Origin: Leptodontidium sp. MPI-SDFR-AT-0119
Lineage: Eukaryota > Ascomycota > Leotiomycetes > Helotiales > Leptodontidiaceae
Direction: 5' to 3'
Assembly: GCA_020726505.1 (NCBI GenBank)
Contig: JAHLEZ010000027.1
Coordinates: forward strand, 248,001 to 312,000
DNA: 64,000 bases
Both the position numbers and the translations under genes were made by a program. The notes beneath the pieces were generated by a model. It was not told the origin of the DNA and did no database searches. It worked only from the letters and a program-made list of their open reading frames with translations. Shown here piece after piece: positions 20,285 through 31,690 of this stretch (position 1 is its first letter; the number at the start of each line of letters is the position of its first letter).

Positions 20285-21252
20285 TTTATAATAACTTTAT
20301 AATTACGCAAGCTATTACAAATCTGACCAAGCTATTTTAAAGGTGTCGTACAGGCACGGGCCTACGGCACCATGGCTCTGCTGAGTCAGCCAGCCCCTAT
20401 TCATGTATATAGTCAGTTACTCCCTACGAGCCTCCTTTTACAGAATTCAGACAACTTGATCACCACTTTGAAAGCACCCTACTTTATGCTCCACTTCTGC
20501 ACCACAAAAGGCCTAATCAAAACGATTATTTATTACCTTTTTTATTACCTTAGCCCTAATATTCGGCTCGATACACAATTTAAAGATAAAGTCTAATTTA
20601 AGGTTTATATCGTAATCTACCATTTTCTTTAATCTTTAATATCTTTATAACTACGCTAGCTATTATAAATCCGAAAAGCGCATTTTAAAGGGCTTAATTA
20701 ACCAATTAATTTGAACCTTTTTTTATTAGTATACGGTAAAAGCTCGAATTAATCAATATTTTTGAAGTTAAGGTCGGATTTGTATCGCGAGGATTAAGCC
20801 AAGAGCTGGGAATGCCCTCATATTTGCTGTATGTAGTTTTACATCTAAATTTGTATTGGAACCATACAAAACCTCGATGACTAATCGCACCTTTCGAGCA
20901 TACCTAAGGCCATACAGGTGTAAGTAAAGGTATAGTGGCTCGGAAATCGTCGAATTTCTCTAAGGTAAATCCATTTGTTACTTTTAATATTACTTTACAA
21001 CCAACTATGCTAGCTATTACAACTTTAGTAAGGCCATTTTAAAGGTCTTAATTAGACCATTAATTTGCGCTTTTTTATTACTCTAGATTTAATATTCATG
21101 TCGATGCACGACTTTAAAAAAACGCCCAGTATTGAAGTACTAAATTTATTGTACATCGCAATCCACTCTCTTCTTTAATAATCAATATCTTTATAACTAC
21201 GCTAGCTATTACAAATCTAAAGAGTGCGTTTTAAAGAGCTTAATTCAATAAT
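20285..21252. repeat. Diverged tandem repeat, unit about 350 bp
   Basis: A block with CTTTATAA-TACGCTAGCTATTA, then CATTTTAAAG and GGCTTAATT, recurs with its GCTATT core at 20311, 20659, 21013 and 21205 (spacings 348, 354, 192). The last copy is interrupted by the hAT element: a sequence like the rest of the unit (TTTTTTAATTACCTTAGC) resumes after 24790. Confidence 0.65.
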
Positions 21253-24200
21253 CAGTGTGATAAATAGATTAGATTAGATTAGAGTAGTACTCACTACTCT
21301 ACTCTAATCTAGTAAATTTATATACTACTCTAAATCTAATCTAATCTAATCTACTACTCTAGATTACTACTTGAGTAGTAGTCATGTGATTATTACACTA
21401 GCCAAAAGTAGTCTAAAGCAACGGTCCTTACTAAATAAGACTTAGCGAGCGGCTTTACCCGAGTGACGAATAATAATTCTTCTTACGTAGTTTACTTAAT
21501 AACTTTATAAATATAACTTTAAATAAGAAATTGTTTAATAAAGCTAGTTATATTAGTAAGTAGTTATATTATAAATTAAAGATTATTTATAACTTATTAA
21601 TTAAATTAATAATTATTATATTAGAAATGTTTTAATTTATAATTCGGATTATAAATCAACTTTCTAAAGCTTTCTATTATATTATTAATTACTTTAGGCT
21701 ATAGAATATACTAGAACTTAAAGCTTAGGTATAAATAAGTCGTTCCCTTTTACTAACGTTTACTTTTCTTTATTTAAATTATTTTACTTATCTTACTTAA
21801 TACTATTAAATTATTATAAGTATCGATCTTATTCTACTACTTATTATTTAAAATAGTTAATAAAACCTCCGTCGCCTTAAATATAGCTCAAAATTCTCCT
21901 GAATTTAAGCTTGAAGAATTAGAAAATAGCCCTATTATATATAAAAAAAAGCTATTTTCTAAGACTTTAAATCCTCCTAAAGAAAATCCGGAAAATATCG
22001 AAAACTATCGAACGGTTACTATTAAATGTTTACGTCTTAGTTATAAGTAAGTTATATAACCCCTTTATTAATATTTACTAAAATATTTACTAATTAATTA
22101 ATAGTAAAACTTAGGAAAACGAAAGAGTTTATGAGTCTACGAGTAATTATATTGCTCATTATAAAAACTCTTATAAAGCTTTTAATATAAGGAGAGTTCT
22201 AAATAATATAGACGATAGTACGTATTTTTTTTAAATTATATTAAAGATTTAAGCTAATAATTATTTATAGATTCTGACGTAACCGAATCTTCACAAGGAA
22301 CTACTAGTACTATTTCGGACGCTTTTATTAGATAAAGAGCTACTAAACAGCCTAAATCTCTTGAACAAGTATTTAATATTAATAGATTTAAGAAGCTTCT
22401 TTTTAAGTTTATTATATTAAACAATATATCGTTCTGAGTAACTACTTTACACTCTTTTAAAGAGTTGTTATTTTATCTTAATAAGTAAGTCTTTATTATA
22501 ACTTTTATAAAGTAATTACACTAATACTTTATAGTCAAGTACTGAAGTTATATTATTAAGCTCTTAAAGAAGATTTGAATTATCTTTATTTAAAGAAACA
22601 ATCTTTAATAAAAGAAGAGCTTAATATAAACATTAAAACAAACGGTTCTTTTAGTCTAACTTTAGACGCTTAGACGGCTATTAATTATGACGCTTATCTT
22701 GGAATTACAATGTAAGTACTATTAAAATCTAATTAAAATAAATGAATTACTAACTTAATGTAGTTATTATATTAATAAAGACTTTTAATTAAAGTCTTAT
22801 TTATTAACAATAAAGGATTTAAAAGAGCCTCACTCTGGCCTTTATTTATTCGAAGTCTTATTACAAACGTTACAAGATTATAATATTAAATATAATATTA
22901 CTAAGTACGTTTTCTATTTAATCTATTAAGAATATAACTAACTATTTATAAAGTATTATAAGAGATAATGCTAGTTCTAATAATACTTTAATAAAAACTT
23001 TAAAAGGCTATTATAATTTATCTAAAATAGCTTTTCAAGGCGATATATCTTGTATTACTCACGTTTTAAACTTAGTAGTACAAGATATCTTAAAAGCTAT
23101 TATAAAAGAGGCTTATAATAACCTTAATAATAATGACGTTTATAATATCGAAAATAAAGACGAAATTAAAGAAGATATACTTAATAGTAAGTTTGCCCTT
23201 ATAATAAATTAATATTATTTATTAATAAATTAACTTTTATTTAGATATTTCTTTATGGAATCGAATTCGAAGAATGATAATTGGAGTTAAATATTCTCAA
23301 GAAAATATGAGATTATTAAAGAGCTAAATACAAGCTCTTGATATATAAAATTCTAAAATACCTTAACTTAGTAAGTTATTTTATTAAGATATATATTACT
23401 AATAATATACTAATTAATACTACTTTAGATCAAAAAACAAGGTAGTCTTTAATAGCTAATATACTTAAAGACTTTTTACACCTTTGGCCGGCTATTAAAA
23501 TCGTTATTAGCTTATCCGAGTCAAAAGCTTTTAAAAAGAATAAAACTATTCTTTTATTAAGAGACTCCGAAATTTTATATTTAGAAAAGTGCCTTAAGAT
23601 ATTTAATATCTTTGTAAAAGCTACTACGAAATTACAAGCCGATAAATACCCGACTATATATTATTTAATACTAGAGGTATATAATATATATAATCGGTTA
23701 GAAACTATTCGAGAAGAATTAAATGTAAGTATAACTTAATAAATACTAATAAAGTAAGCTAATTATTTTTCTAAGATCCTCTATTTATAAACACTATAAA
23801 CAAAGGCATTGCTAAATTAAGGAAATATTACCTTAAGTAGGGTATAAACCTTAATAATAAAGCTTTATATTTATCTTTGATTTTAGATCCTAGAATTAAA
23901 AGAGACGGTTTAGAGCTTATAGGCCTTAATAGAGGTCAATCGACTGATATATTTAATCGATTAAGAGAAATATATAATATATAAGTTATACTTTTAAAGA
24001 TTTAATTATTAAAAAAATAACTTATTAACTTTTATAAATATAAACAAGACTATTTATTAAGTTTACCTCCTTTATAACAAGCCGAAAACATAAATTTAAA
24101 TCGAAACGACGACGACGATTTAGATATATATATATAAAACAACGATAATGACGAAGTTGATGAATTTACTTTATATTTCGACGAAAGAAGAGCAAATAGA

Positions 24201-24783
24201 ACTGTAAGTTTTTAATTACTATATTATTATCTTATTAAAATAAATACTAATATTTTATTTTATTAGGTTCAACCTTTAACCTTTTAGTTTAATAACAAAG
24301 ACAAATTTCCAGTTTTATCTTTAATAGCTCGCAACTATTTACAAATACTAGCAACTTCCGCGTCTTTGGAGAGATATTTTAGTCAAGGGGCTCTTATTAT
24401 TAATAAGCTAAGAAATAGGCTTAGTAAAGAGACTTTTGAATTAATAATCTCTTTGAAAAGCTGGAGTGTCTTTAAAGAAGACTTAAAAGAAGAAGAAAGA
24501 ATTAATATTAGAGAAGAGGATATGTTTATTATTAATTAGTTTATTTAGTATAGTTATAAATAAAAGTGTTTAATTACATTAGTTTTAAATCTAATATCTC
24601 TTAATTACTTACTTATATATTAACTTATATAAAATATATTTATTAATAATCTAATAATCTAGATTAGGCAAGATTTACTAATCTAATCTAATCTAATCTA
24701 ATCTAATCTAATCTAATCTAATCTAATCTAATCTAATCTAATAGATTACTACTCAAGTAGTAGATTAGAAATTTGTCACACTG
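21253..24783 (+). mobile_element. Complete hAT DNA transposon, RIP-degraded
   Basis: The element is bounded by inverted ends CAGTGTGATAAAT (21253) and, on the other strand, CAGTGTGACAAAT (ending 24783). Eight-base target duplications TCAATAAT (21245-21252) and TCGATAAT (24784-24791) differ by one G/A transition. Inside, a transposase on the + strand is visible in interrupted frames: SFSLTLDA-stop-TAINYDAYLGIT (22644-22710, Trp codon now TAG), DNASSN (about 22972), CITHVLNLVVQDILKAI (23050-23100) and the C-terminal dimerisation domain ILATSASLERYFSQGALII with NKLRNRLS (24328-24480). Stops are spread throughout, so it is non-autonomous now. Both ends carry subterminal GATTA/AATCT arrays. Family assignment rests on the domain order, the 8-bp duplication and the CAGTG ends. 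Confidence 0.9.
24677..24742. repeat. (AATCT)n array at right end of hAT element
   Basis: About 13 tandem AATCT units just inside the right terminus. Shorter, irregular arrays of the same unit in both orientations lie inside the left terminus at 21267-21370. Confidence 0.9.
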
Positions 24784-24909
24784 TCGATAATTAAACTCCT
24801 TGTTTTTTTTAATTACCTTAGCTCTAATACTTATATCATTTTCATCATCGCAAACAAATTTTTTTTTAAATAAAAGACCTTTATAAAATTCTTCGTTCCT
24901 TCCCTTCAG

Positions 24910-24947
24910 CCACCAATGCCACCTATTCCACCCCGTCCCACCTGCGC
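24910..24947. promoter_or_regulatory. CCACC-rich block upstream of ALDH
   Basis: Five CCACC/CCCAC blocks in 38 bp, 175-212 bp upstream of the ATG at 25122. It resembles the other cluster promoters, though the full CCCACCC heptamer is not present. Confidence 0.4.
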
Positions 24948-25121
24948 CGGCCGCCTTCCCAAGCCCCTGGAACCCACTCGCTACCACTGCCTATTAGGTC
25001 GGACATCTACAATCGCTTTCGTGCGAAACGACTGATAAGTACCTCACCATAACCCCATCATTATTATCCCTTCTCGTGTCCCTTTTCTTCAGTAATTATC
25101 CATCCATCGAAAAGCTTCAAA

Positions 25122-26664
25122 ATGACCTCCGTTCTGCACGGCAACGCTGGTGGGGACGAGCGGAGATTTGATTCCTCATCATGTATACCCTTCTGGATCG
25201 ATGGGAAAGAAGTCATCTCTACTTTACAGTTTGAGGTTTTTTCTCCTGGAGATCAACGTCTCCTCTACCGATGCTCGTCCGCTACGGAACAAGACGTCTC
25301 GAATGCAATCTCTTCTGCCGAGAAAGCCTTTAAATCCTGGTCGCGAACAAAGCCCAATGTCAGACGAGATATATTTCTCCGCGCCGCAGAAGAAATGCTT
25401 CGGAGGAGGGATGAACTTCGACACTGGACTGTTTCTGAGACGGGAGCACCGGATTCGTTTTTCGAATTCCAGTACAATGCAGCTTACAAGGCTTGCAAGA
25501 GCGTGGCAGGTTTAATTCAAGTCGCAACTAGCTCCGTGATGCCTGTCGTTGACGAGGAAGGCAGTAGTGCTATAATTAGCAAAGAACCACTTGGAGTTGT
25601 CCTAGGAATTTCGCCTTGGAATGCCCCATACGTACTGGGTTTACGTGCGTGTCTCCAACCACTAGCCATGTATGCGTCCATACTATCTCTTTTCCCGACG
25701 AAGTGACATTCTGACGTTGGCTAGGGGCAATGTGGTGATTTTGAAAGGAGCCGAAGCTTCGCCAGCGACTTACTGGGCTCTTTCCTCTATTCTCCACGTT
25801 GCGGGTCTCCCAGCAGGTTGTCTGAACACCTTATATCACCGGCAGTCCGATGCTGCAGATATTACTCGGGCCCTGATCGCTCATCCTGCCATTCGCAAAA
25901 TCAATTTCACTGGCTCGACTGCTGTTGGCTCCATTGTTGCATCTCTCGCTGGTCACTACCTCAAGCCCGCCGTCTTGGAACTCGGCGGCAAGGCCCCGGC
26001 CATAGTCTGTGAGGATGCCGATATTCTTAATGCGGCGCAACAATGTGCCCTGGGTGCTTTCTTGCACGCGGGCCAGATCTGTATGTCCACGGAGCGGATC
26101 ATAGTCCATTCCCAAGTTGCAGATGCATTTCGCACGGCATTCAGGGTGGCGATCGACCAGACCTTTGGGGGCAAGGAAGGGACGGCTGCAGCATTGCAGC
26201 TTGTGTCTGGAATTCCCGTGGAGAAGAACAGGAAGCTGCTAGATGATGCAGTTTCGAAAGGAGCCGAGATTGTGTACGGGGATATCAACGGGCGCGAGGC
26301 ATCTACCTCTCAAAAGCGGCCCGTCGTTGTCGAGAAGGTCGCGCCGGGGATGGACCTGTACTATACGGAATCTTTCGGGCCAACTGTGTCGGTATACACT
26401 GTCGCTTCCGACGATGAAGCCATCAAACTCGCCAATGACACGGAATACGGCCTCAGTGCTGCTATTTTCACAGAAGATTTGCGCAGAGCACTCAGGATCG
26501 CCCGACAGCTGCAGTCAGGAGCCGTGCACATAAATTCTATGACAGTGCACGACGATGCGTCACTGCCACATGGAGGAGTCAAGAGCAGTGGCTTTGGGCG
26601 CTTCAATTGTGTCCAGGGATTGGATGAGTGGACCCAAACAAAGACCATTACCTGGAAGGATTGA
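25122..26664 (+). CDS. Aldehyde dehydrogenase, salicylaldehyde/vanillin dehydrogenase-like
   Basis: Exon 1 25122-25669 and exon 2 25725-26664 (intron 55 nt, GTATGC donor, branch CTGAC, CTAG acceptor) give 495 residues, normal for the family. Visible: GISPWNAPYVLG (substrate and cofactor entry), VILKGAEASP, FTGSTAVGS (cofactor loop), LELGGKAPAIV with the general-base Glu, GAFLHAGQICMS with the catalytic Cys, ESFGPTVSV, and a C-terminal GFGRF motif. It would oxidise an aromatic aldehyde to the acid with NAD(P)+, feeding the FAD monooxygenase. No lesion found. It starts 340 bp to the right of the hAT element, so its promoter now abuts a transposon. Family is certain, aldehyde substrate is not. 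Confidence 0.92.
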
Positions 26665-27686
26665 GCAGACCGAGGACCTCGGGATGTATGTCGCATATAC
26701 TGGTAATTATCTATGTGTGCTCTTATGAAATCAAACTGAACCCCGAGCCGCCCAACGCATCTCTTCCCAGTGAGGGTCTTTTGCTTGAGCCGACAGTGCT
26801 AGCTGGGTGGTTTGGGGTAGCCAATGGGTTGCTGGGGCATATACGGGGGTGCTTCGTGCATTCCCAAGCAATCAACACCATGCCAATCTTGTATTGTTAC
26901 ATTACAATTGAGTTCAATCCCATTTTCGTTATTTGTTTATACTCGAGTACTTCGCCTCTGGCCATGGGTGCCACGTGATGTATACCAAGCAAATTTAGCC
27001 AGAAATTCCTTAGCAGACAAGGGTCTAACTTTTGTTCCATATTGCACGAGGACGCAATAATACCCAGTTAGTCAATAACTTGGCAAGAGCAATTAAATTC
27101 CTCTCTTTTACCAACCTTGACCCAGGAGCCGTTGTTCTCTCCATCCACCCACTGGTCTCCCCACCGAGCGCGACTGGTCTCCCCACCCAGCCACCCACCG
27201 CGGCTGATCCCCCACCCAACGCGGCTGGTCTCCCCCACCTAATCTCGTCATACACTAACCTGGAAATATATCGCGTCACGGCCAGTTGCGTTTTGTAACC
27301 GAGTAAAAGAGATAAGGCATGTAAACCAAACTAGTTTCGATATTTCAAATAAATTCTAACTCTTAACCGTTGGAGCTGACGCTCAAGATCAAATGAGCCC
27401 TGGTGTATTTGAGCAAGAAAGACGCTAGTAACTCTTTAACCCACCGACTCGTTCAAGCCCCACCCGTCTTATCCATCCCAGGTTTATTTAGACTTTAGAC
27501 ATGGGGAGGCATGTTTCATCGCAGGAGCTACTTGTTCTGGCTGGTTATGTACCGGAACTTCTATAATGATATTATACCCAATGCTAGTTTTATGCAATGT
27601 GATATATATAGATAAGCCATGGTCACAAAACACTTGTCGTCAAAATATCTTGGGACACTCGTTGGCTGTTCTTCATAGCAAACGCC
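26665..27686. other. Intergenic region between ALDH and hydrolase
   Basis: No gene supported. It contains the CCCACC array at 27145-27240 and a second, weaker block (AACCCACCG and CCCCACCCG, about 27438-27467), both upstream of the dienelactone hydrolase ATG. Confidence 0.5.
27145..27240. promoter_or_regulatory. Tandem CCCCACCC array upstream of dienelactone hydrolase
   Basis: Four imperfect units of about 24 bp, each with the form GCGnCTGGTCTCCCCACCCA, followed by CCCCCACC; 450-540 bp before the ATG at 27687. The unit matches, in reverse orientation, the array at 11508-11607. This is the densest motif cluster in the window. Confidence 0.65.
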
Positions 27687-28646
27687 ATGTCATGCCCAGA
27701 TTGTTTCAATGGACACGTTCACAGTGGCGAGGTCAAAGGAATCGAGAGCCAGCTTCATGGGATTGATACATATGTCGTGGAACCAGATAACACGGCCGAG
27801 ATCAAAGGTTTGATTGTTGTGGTTTCCGACGCATTCGGATGGAAAACGAATAATTTACGATTGCTTGCCGATACCTACGCCAAACGAACTGGCTGTCGCA
27901 TATATCTCCCAGACTTCATGAATGGTAAGTCAATGTTATCGTGATCGATATCAAGTTAGCGCCAAGCTAATGAGCGCGTGTGAGTGTTAAAGGGAAGGCA
28001 GCACCTCAATGGATGATGTCCGTGATAGACCAGATCTTAACCGACCACAGCTTCTATTCGTGGGTAATCAAGCCGTATGTTATATCCCCTTCAAATTGCG
28101 GGTGTGAAACAAGATGAGAGAGCTGATTAAAATAGCTACCTGGTACTCCAAGCAGTTTTTGCCATGGTGCCATTCATGATATCGAACAACCCAAAGTCGG
28201 CATACAAGACGATCGAAAAATACATGAGCGACATACGTTGTGCTGAAGGAAACAATCTCAAGATCGGCGCGATAGGCTTCTGCTGGGGCGGATATTCCGT
28301 CACCCGGCTTGCTCACGGTGGTAGGGCTGCGAATGGGAAACGCCTCATCGACGCAGCGTTCACGGCTCACCCTAGCGAGCTGTCACTACCAGAAGACATC
28401 AAGAAGATCAAGCTCCCATACGGCGTTGTGATTGGCGATGTCGATTTCGCAATGTCGTTGCAGAAGGTGAGAGAGATGGAAGACATCTTGTCGGAGAAAA
28501 CTGGCGTGGATTCTGAAGTGACAGTAATCCCGAATGCAAAGCACGGGTTCGCAGTACGTGGTAATCCTGACGATCAGGTCGCAATGGAAATGGCAGACCA
28601 GGCGGAAGATCTGGCGGTTAAATGGTTTGCAAAGTGTCTAAAATAA
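27687..28646 (+). CDS. Dienelactone hydrolase family protein
   Basis: Three exons: 27687-27924, 27993-28074 and 28136-28646, with introns of 68 and 61 nt. They join in frame to 276 residues. The alpha/beta-hydrolase triad of dienelactone hydrolases is present: nucleophile Cys in GFCWGGY, Asp in GDVDFA, His in AKHGFAVRG; the N-terminal block VVVSDAFGW and PDFMNG are also typical. The family opens lactone rings of dienelactones formed after intradiol cleavage, giving maleylacetate, the substrate of the neighbouring but broken maleylacetate reductase. Intact, cytosolic, no targeting signal. Confidence 0.9.
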
Positions 28647-28729
28647 TCAACGTATCCGTGTAAAGAATAAAATTTCTCTGAGGGAAAAGCAGAATTGTTA
28701 CTTAATCCATGTGTATGGAGACTCGCCTC

Positions 28730-29023
28730 AAAGGCCCCAGGATTACAGGGGCTGGGTGCCTCTAAAGAGCCTTACAAGGCCTTAAACCGCTCCCACAGGG
28801 CTTCATCCTAGCAGATGAATGGCCTGAACTGTCTTCTCGCTCTAGATTTTGAGCCCTTCCAGTGATTTAGGAAACCACTTGGCTGGCAGAATAACTACGG
28901 CCCTGATAGTGCTTCCAGGGGGTATTTATATGTCATTTGGCGAGGACGACCCCGTAATTACAAGGGATTTCAGTGCTGTAAGGGTGGCCCTGGGCACTGA
29001 TGCCCTGTAATCCTAGGACCTTT
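28730..29023. mobile_element. Candidate non-autonomous inverted-repeat element (MITE-like)
   Basis: The ends AAAGGCCCCAGGATTACAGGG (28730-28750) and, on the opposite strand, AAAGGTCCTAGGATTACAGGG (29023-29003) are 21-bp inverted repeats with two mismatches, enclosing 250 bp without coding potential. No convincing target-site duplication was found, so superfamily is unknown. Confidence 0.55.
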
Positions 29024-29216
29024 AAATCGAATCTTTGTAGAGAACATACCGTCGTCACTTGGTTTGAAATATCCTATTCTGATATAATGCTGCTTAGATA
29101 AATCCAGAATATTATATTTCATGAACCGATAATCACGATATTTAATAGTCATTGCAAGTCAAGAAAGGCAGACCCATACAAAGAATCCGAATAACTCCTA
29201 TTGCATGCGAACTACT

Positions 29217-30739
29217 CTAAAGCTTCAAATTAATGTTTTGGGATTTTTCGAAGGATCGGTGGCCGATGAATGTTTCTGCGGGATCCCACTTTGCTCGTAT
29301 TTGAAACCACCTTTTCAGTGCAGTATCAGACATAATCTAAGAAAAATGAGTACGAATTCTAAACAATACGCATGGCTGGGATAGTCAGGATTGTACCTTC
29401 GTTGGCCGTTGTTCCGCATCATAATCTGCAACATATTGGCCACGGCCCACCTTTTCGGCCTCTTTGTACGCATCATACATCCATTTGTCCATGGCGACAT
29501 CCCTAGCTGGGTCTTTCCAAATAGCCATGGTCGTCACAGACAATTTCTGTGGCAAGCTGAGTGCTTGATCGGCCTCGTCTGGAAAGTAGTCGAGAAAGAC
29601 AATTGTCCCAGTTGATTTACGCGTTGGGAGGTCAAGGAGAGCTGGTGTAATCTTGTCCACGATCTGGTATCCAGGTTAGCTGATTCTACCCAGAGATTAA
29701 TCTGCTCTCATACCTTCTCGTATGAGACTTCGGGGTCAGCCAAGATACTGTCGACCTTGTACCTCTCGCCTTGACCATGTGGCTGGAAACTCTCTTGCAA
29801 GTCCCATAGCTCTTCCCAGGTTCTTTCCTGCATGGGCACTCTGGTAATCACAAAGGGTTCAAATTCGCTTGGGAGGGAATCCCACGGGCTAGCAAGAATC
29901 TTGGCTTGATCAATTGAATTGACATGAATCGTCTGGTTCAGAGCTAGAAAGACTCGTTTGGCTTGAGAAGCCTCTCCATCACCTGGAGCATCCTTATCTG
30001 CGTAGAATGTTGCCATGAAGATATCACTGCCGTACTCTGGAACTTTATCTGCCGTCTCCAAAGCCCACCTGAGCAATGATTTGAAGACGTCTGTTGAATC
30101 GAGGATAATAGTCGTATCGAACAGTTTCTGGGCAGCGATTGTCCTGCCCCAAATCCTTGTCAAAACACCAAAAAAGCCTTGTCCGCTTCCCGGAGCTGCC
30201 CAGAACAGATCCGCATTCTGCTTCTTGTTGGCAACAACCACCTGCCCGCTGGCTGTGACAACCTCGATCTGTGTAATCCATGTATCTGAGGTATATCCCC
30301 ACCCACGGAGGAAACAGCCCTGGCCACCAGCCAGGTAGAAGCCACCCATACCAACAGAACGAGAGTGACCGGCAGGGAAGAATCGCTTCAGTGGTTTGAG
30401 TTGGTCAGAAAGCTCAAGTACTGTGTGGCCGGGGCTGAAGGATATCATCTTTGTCGCCTGGTCGTAATCGAAATTTTTGTTGAGGTTTTTGGTATCGATC
30501 AAAATGCCGTTCTGCACGAGCGAAAGACAAGGGAAAAGGTGCCCGCCAGAGCGCACGCCGACCTTCAGCCCCTTCTTGTTTGCGGACTTGACAGCGGCCA
30601 CAACATCGGCGGTTGTTGATGGCGACCATATCTCTACTGGTTTTACGTCTGGGACGCGGGCATTGAAGTATCTGCGGCGGAGCTCCTCGTAGCCTTCCGA
30701 AGAACGGATTAAAGTCTGAGGATCGGGCTGAGTTGACAT
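29217..30739 (-). CDS. FAD-linked oxidoreductase (berberine bridge enzyme-like)
   Basis: Exons 30739-29714, 29663-29397 and 29336-29217 with introns of 50 and 60 nt; 470 residues in frame. The PP-loop FAD domain shows VRSGGHLFP (the His that usually carries covalent FAD), GHTVLELSDQL, AGHSRSVGMGGFYLAGGQG and WAAPGSGQGFFG. The C-terminal berberine-bridge tail has KWDPAETF. There is no obvious signal peptide, so it may be intracellular, unlike many secreted members. The family oxidises alcohols, amines or phenolic substrates using oxygen. Intact; its promoter carries GGGTGGG directly upstream. Substrate unknown. Confidence 0.88.
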
Positions 30740-30790
30740 TATTGGCAACAGGGAATCCAAAGTTTGGATTGTATGCTCTGTTCTGTGTCT

Positions 30791-30811
30791 GGGTGGGAGA
30801 GGTGGTGGGTG
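30791..30811. promoter_or_regulatory. GGGTGGG motifs upstream of FAD oxidoreductase
   Basis: GGGTGGG and GGTGGTGGGTG lie 52-72 bp upstream of the ATG at 30739, close enough to overlap the leader. Confidence 0.45.
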
Positions 30812-31158
30812 CAATAGAAGATAGAAGTGTGACGCCGCAAATTGATCATGTCGTGGAGGGCCGCGGAAAGAGTATGTATAGGAATGTCCAGTGAGTGATG
30901 GTAGATATGTACATACACATACCTTAGGTGTATTTGCCCAATTAGGTTATGCATGCCCCTGTCATTCAAATCTCTACCTCAACTCGGCATTGGGTGGATA
31001 CCGCGGGTTGTGTTGCGTAGTATAGGACAAATAATCACATCCTGAAGGGTCTTACGCCACTTCGCTTATCCGTGGAGCACCGGGGTGGAATTATTCATCC
31101 TTGCGACCAAGCAAGTTAGCCATCGGGTATGGGGCAGGCCATACAGTACGGTATCCCG

Positions 31159-31240
31159 CCACCCACCCACCCACCCATACGCATTAAATTGGGTGGCACT
31201 GAGTATTACGGAGTACCCTTAACGACCCACTACTGGTGGG
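31159..31240. promoter_or_regulatory. CCCACCCA array between divergent genes
   Basis: Four overlapping CCCACC repeats (31159-31177), then TTGGGTGGCA (31189-31198), CGACCCAC and GGTGGGTT (31224-31241). They lie between the FAD oxidoreductase (minus, start 30739) and the second SnoaL-like gene (plus, start 31691), about 450 bp from each. Confidence 0.55.
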
Positions 31241-31690
31241 TTGCCAAAAGGATGTTACTGGACCGAGAAGATCTCTATGGCGACCACCAAAACAGCAACA
31301 GGCTTGCCAAATAATAAGGGTTGCACTAAATAGTTTCGACTAAATAAATCATATTTAAGTTTAAAGTGTCCAAAAGAGGACTTAAGCCTCTACCGCGTTG
31401 TTTAAATGTTCCACCGTTGTAAAGATCCACCTTTGGATCGCGCCATCCCCGCATCTGATAGATCTTAGCGGATGGCGACTTCACCACGATCCCCATGGGG
31501 GATTTTCATTGCTGCTCCGTTTCCCCACCGCTATCGGAAGCGATCTGTGTCACTTAAGTCACCACCTAACCTCCGAAGAAAGCCACCTATCGTCAAACCA
31601 TAAAGTTAGTATATGCTCTCTCTTGAAGCGGCATGTTCTTAATCATCACATCCCTGATACCATCCACGAACATCCTATCCACCAATCAGA

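Noticed and set aside
20285..21252. CRISPR-like array
   Set aside because: Units are ~350 bp and diverged, with no short identical repeats or unique spacers, and the organism is a eukaryote.
24677..24742. AATCT array as telomere repeat
   Set aside because: Fungal telomeres are usually TTAGGG-type. This unit differs, lies inside hAT ends in both orientations, and the window is internal.
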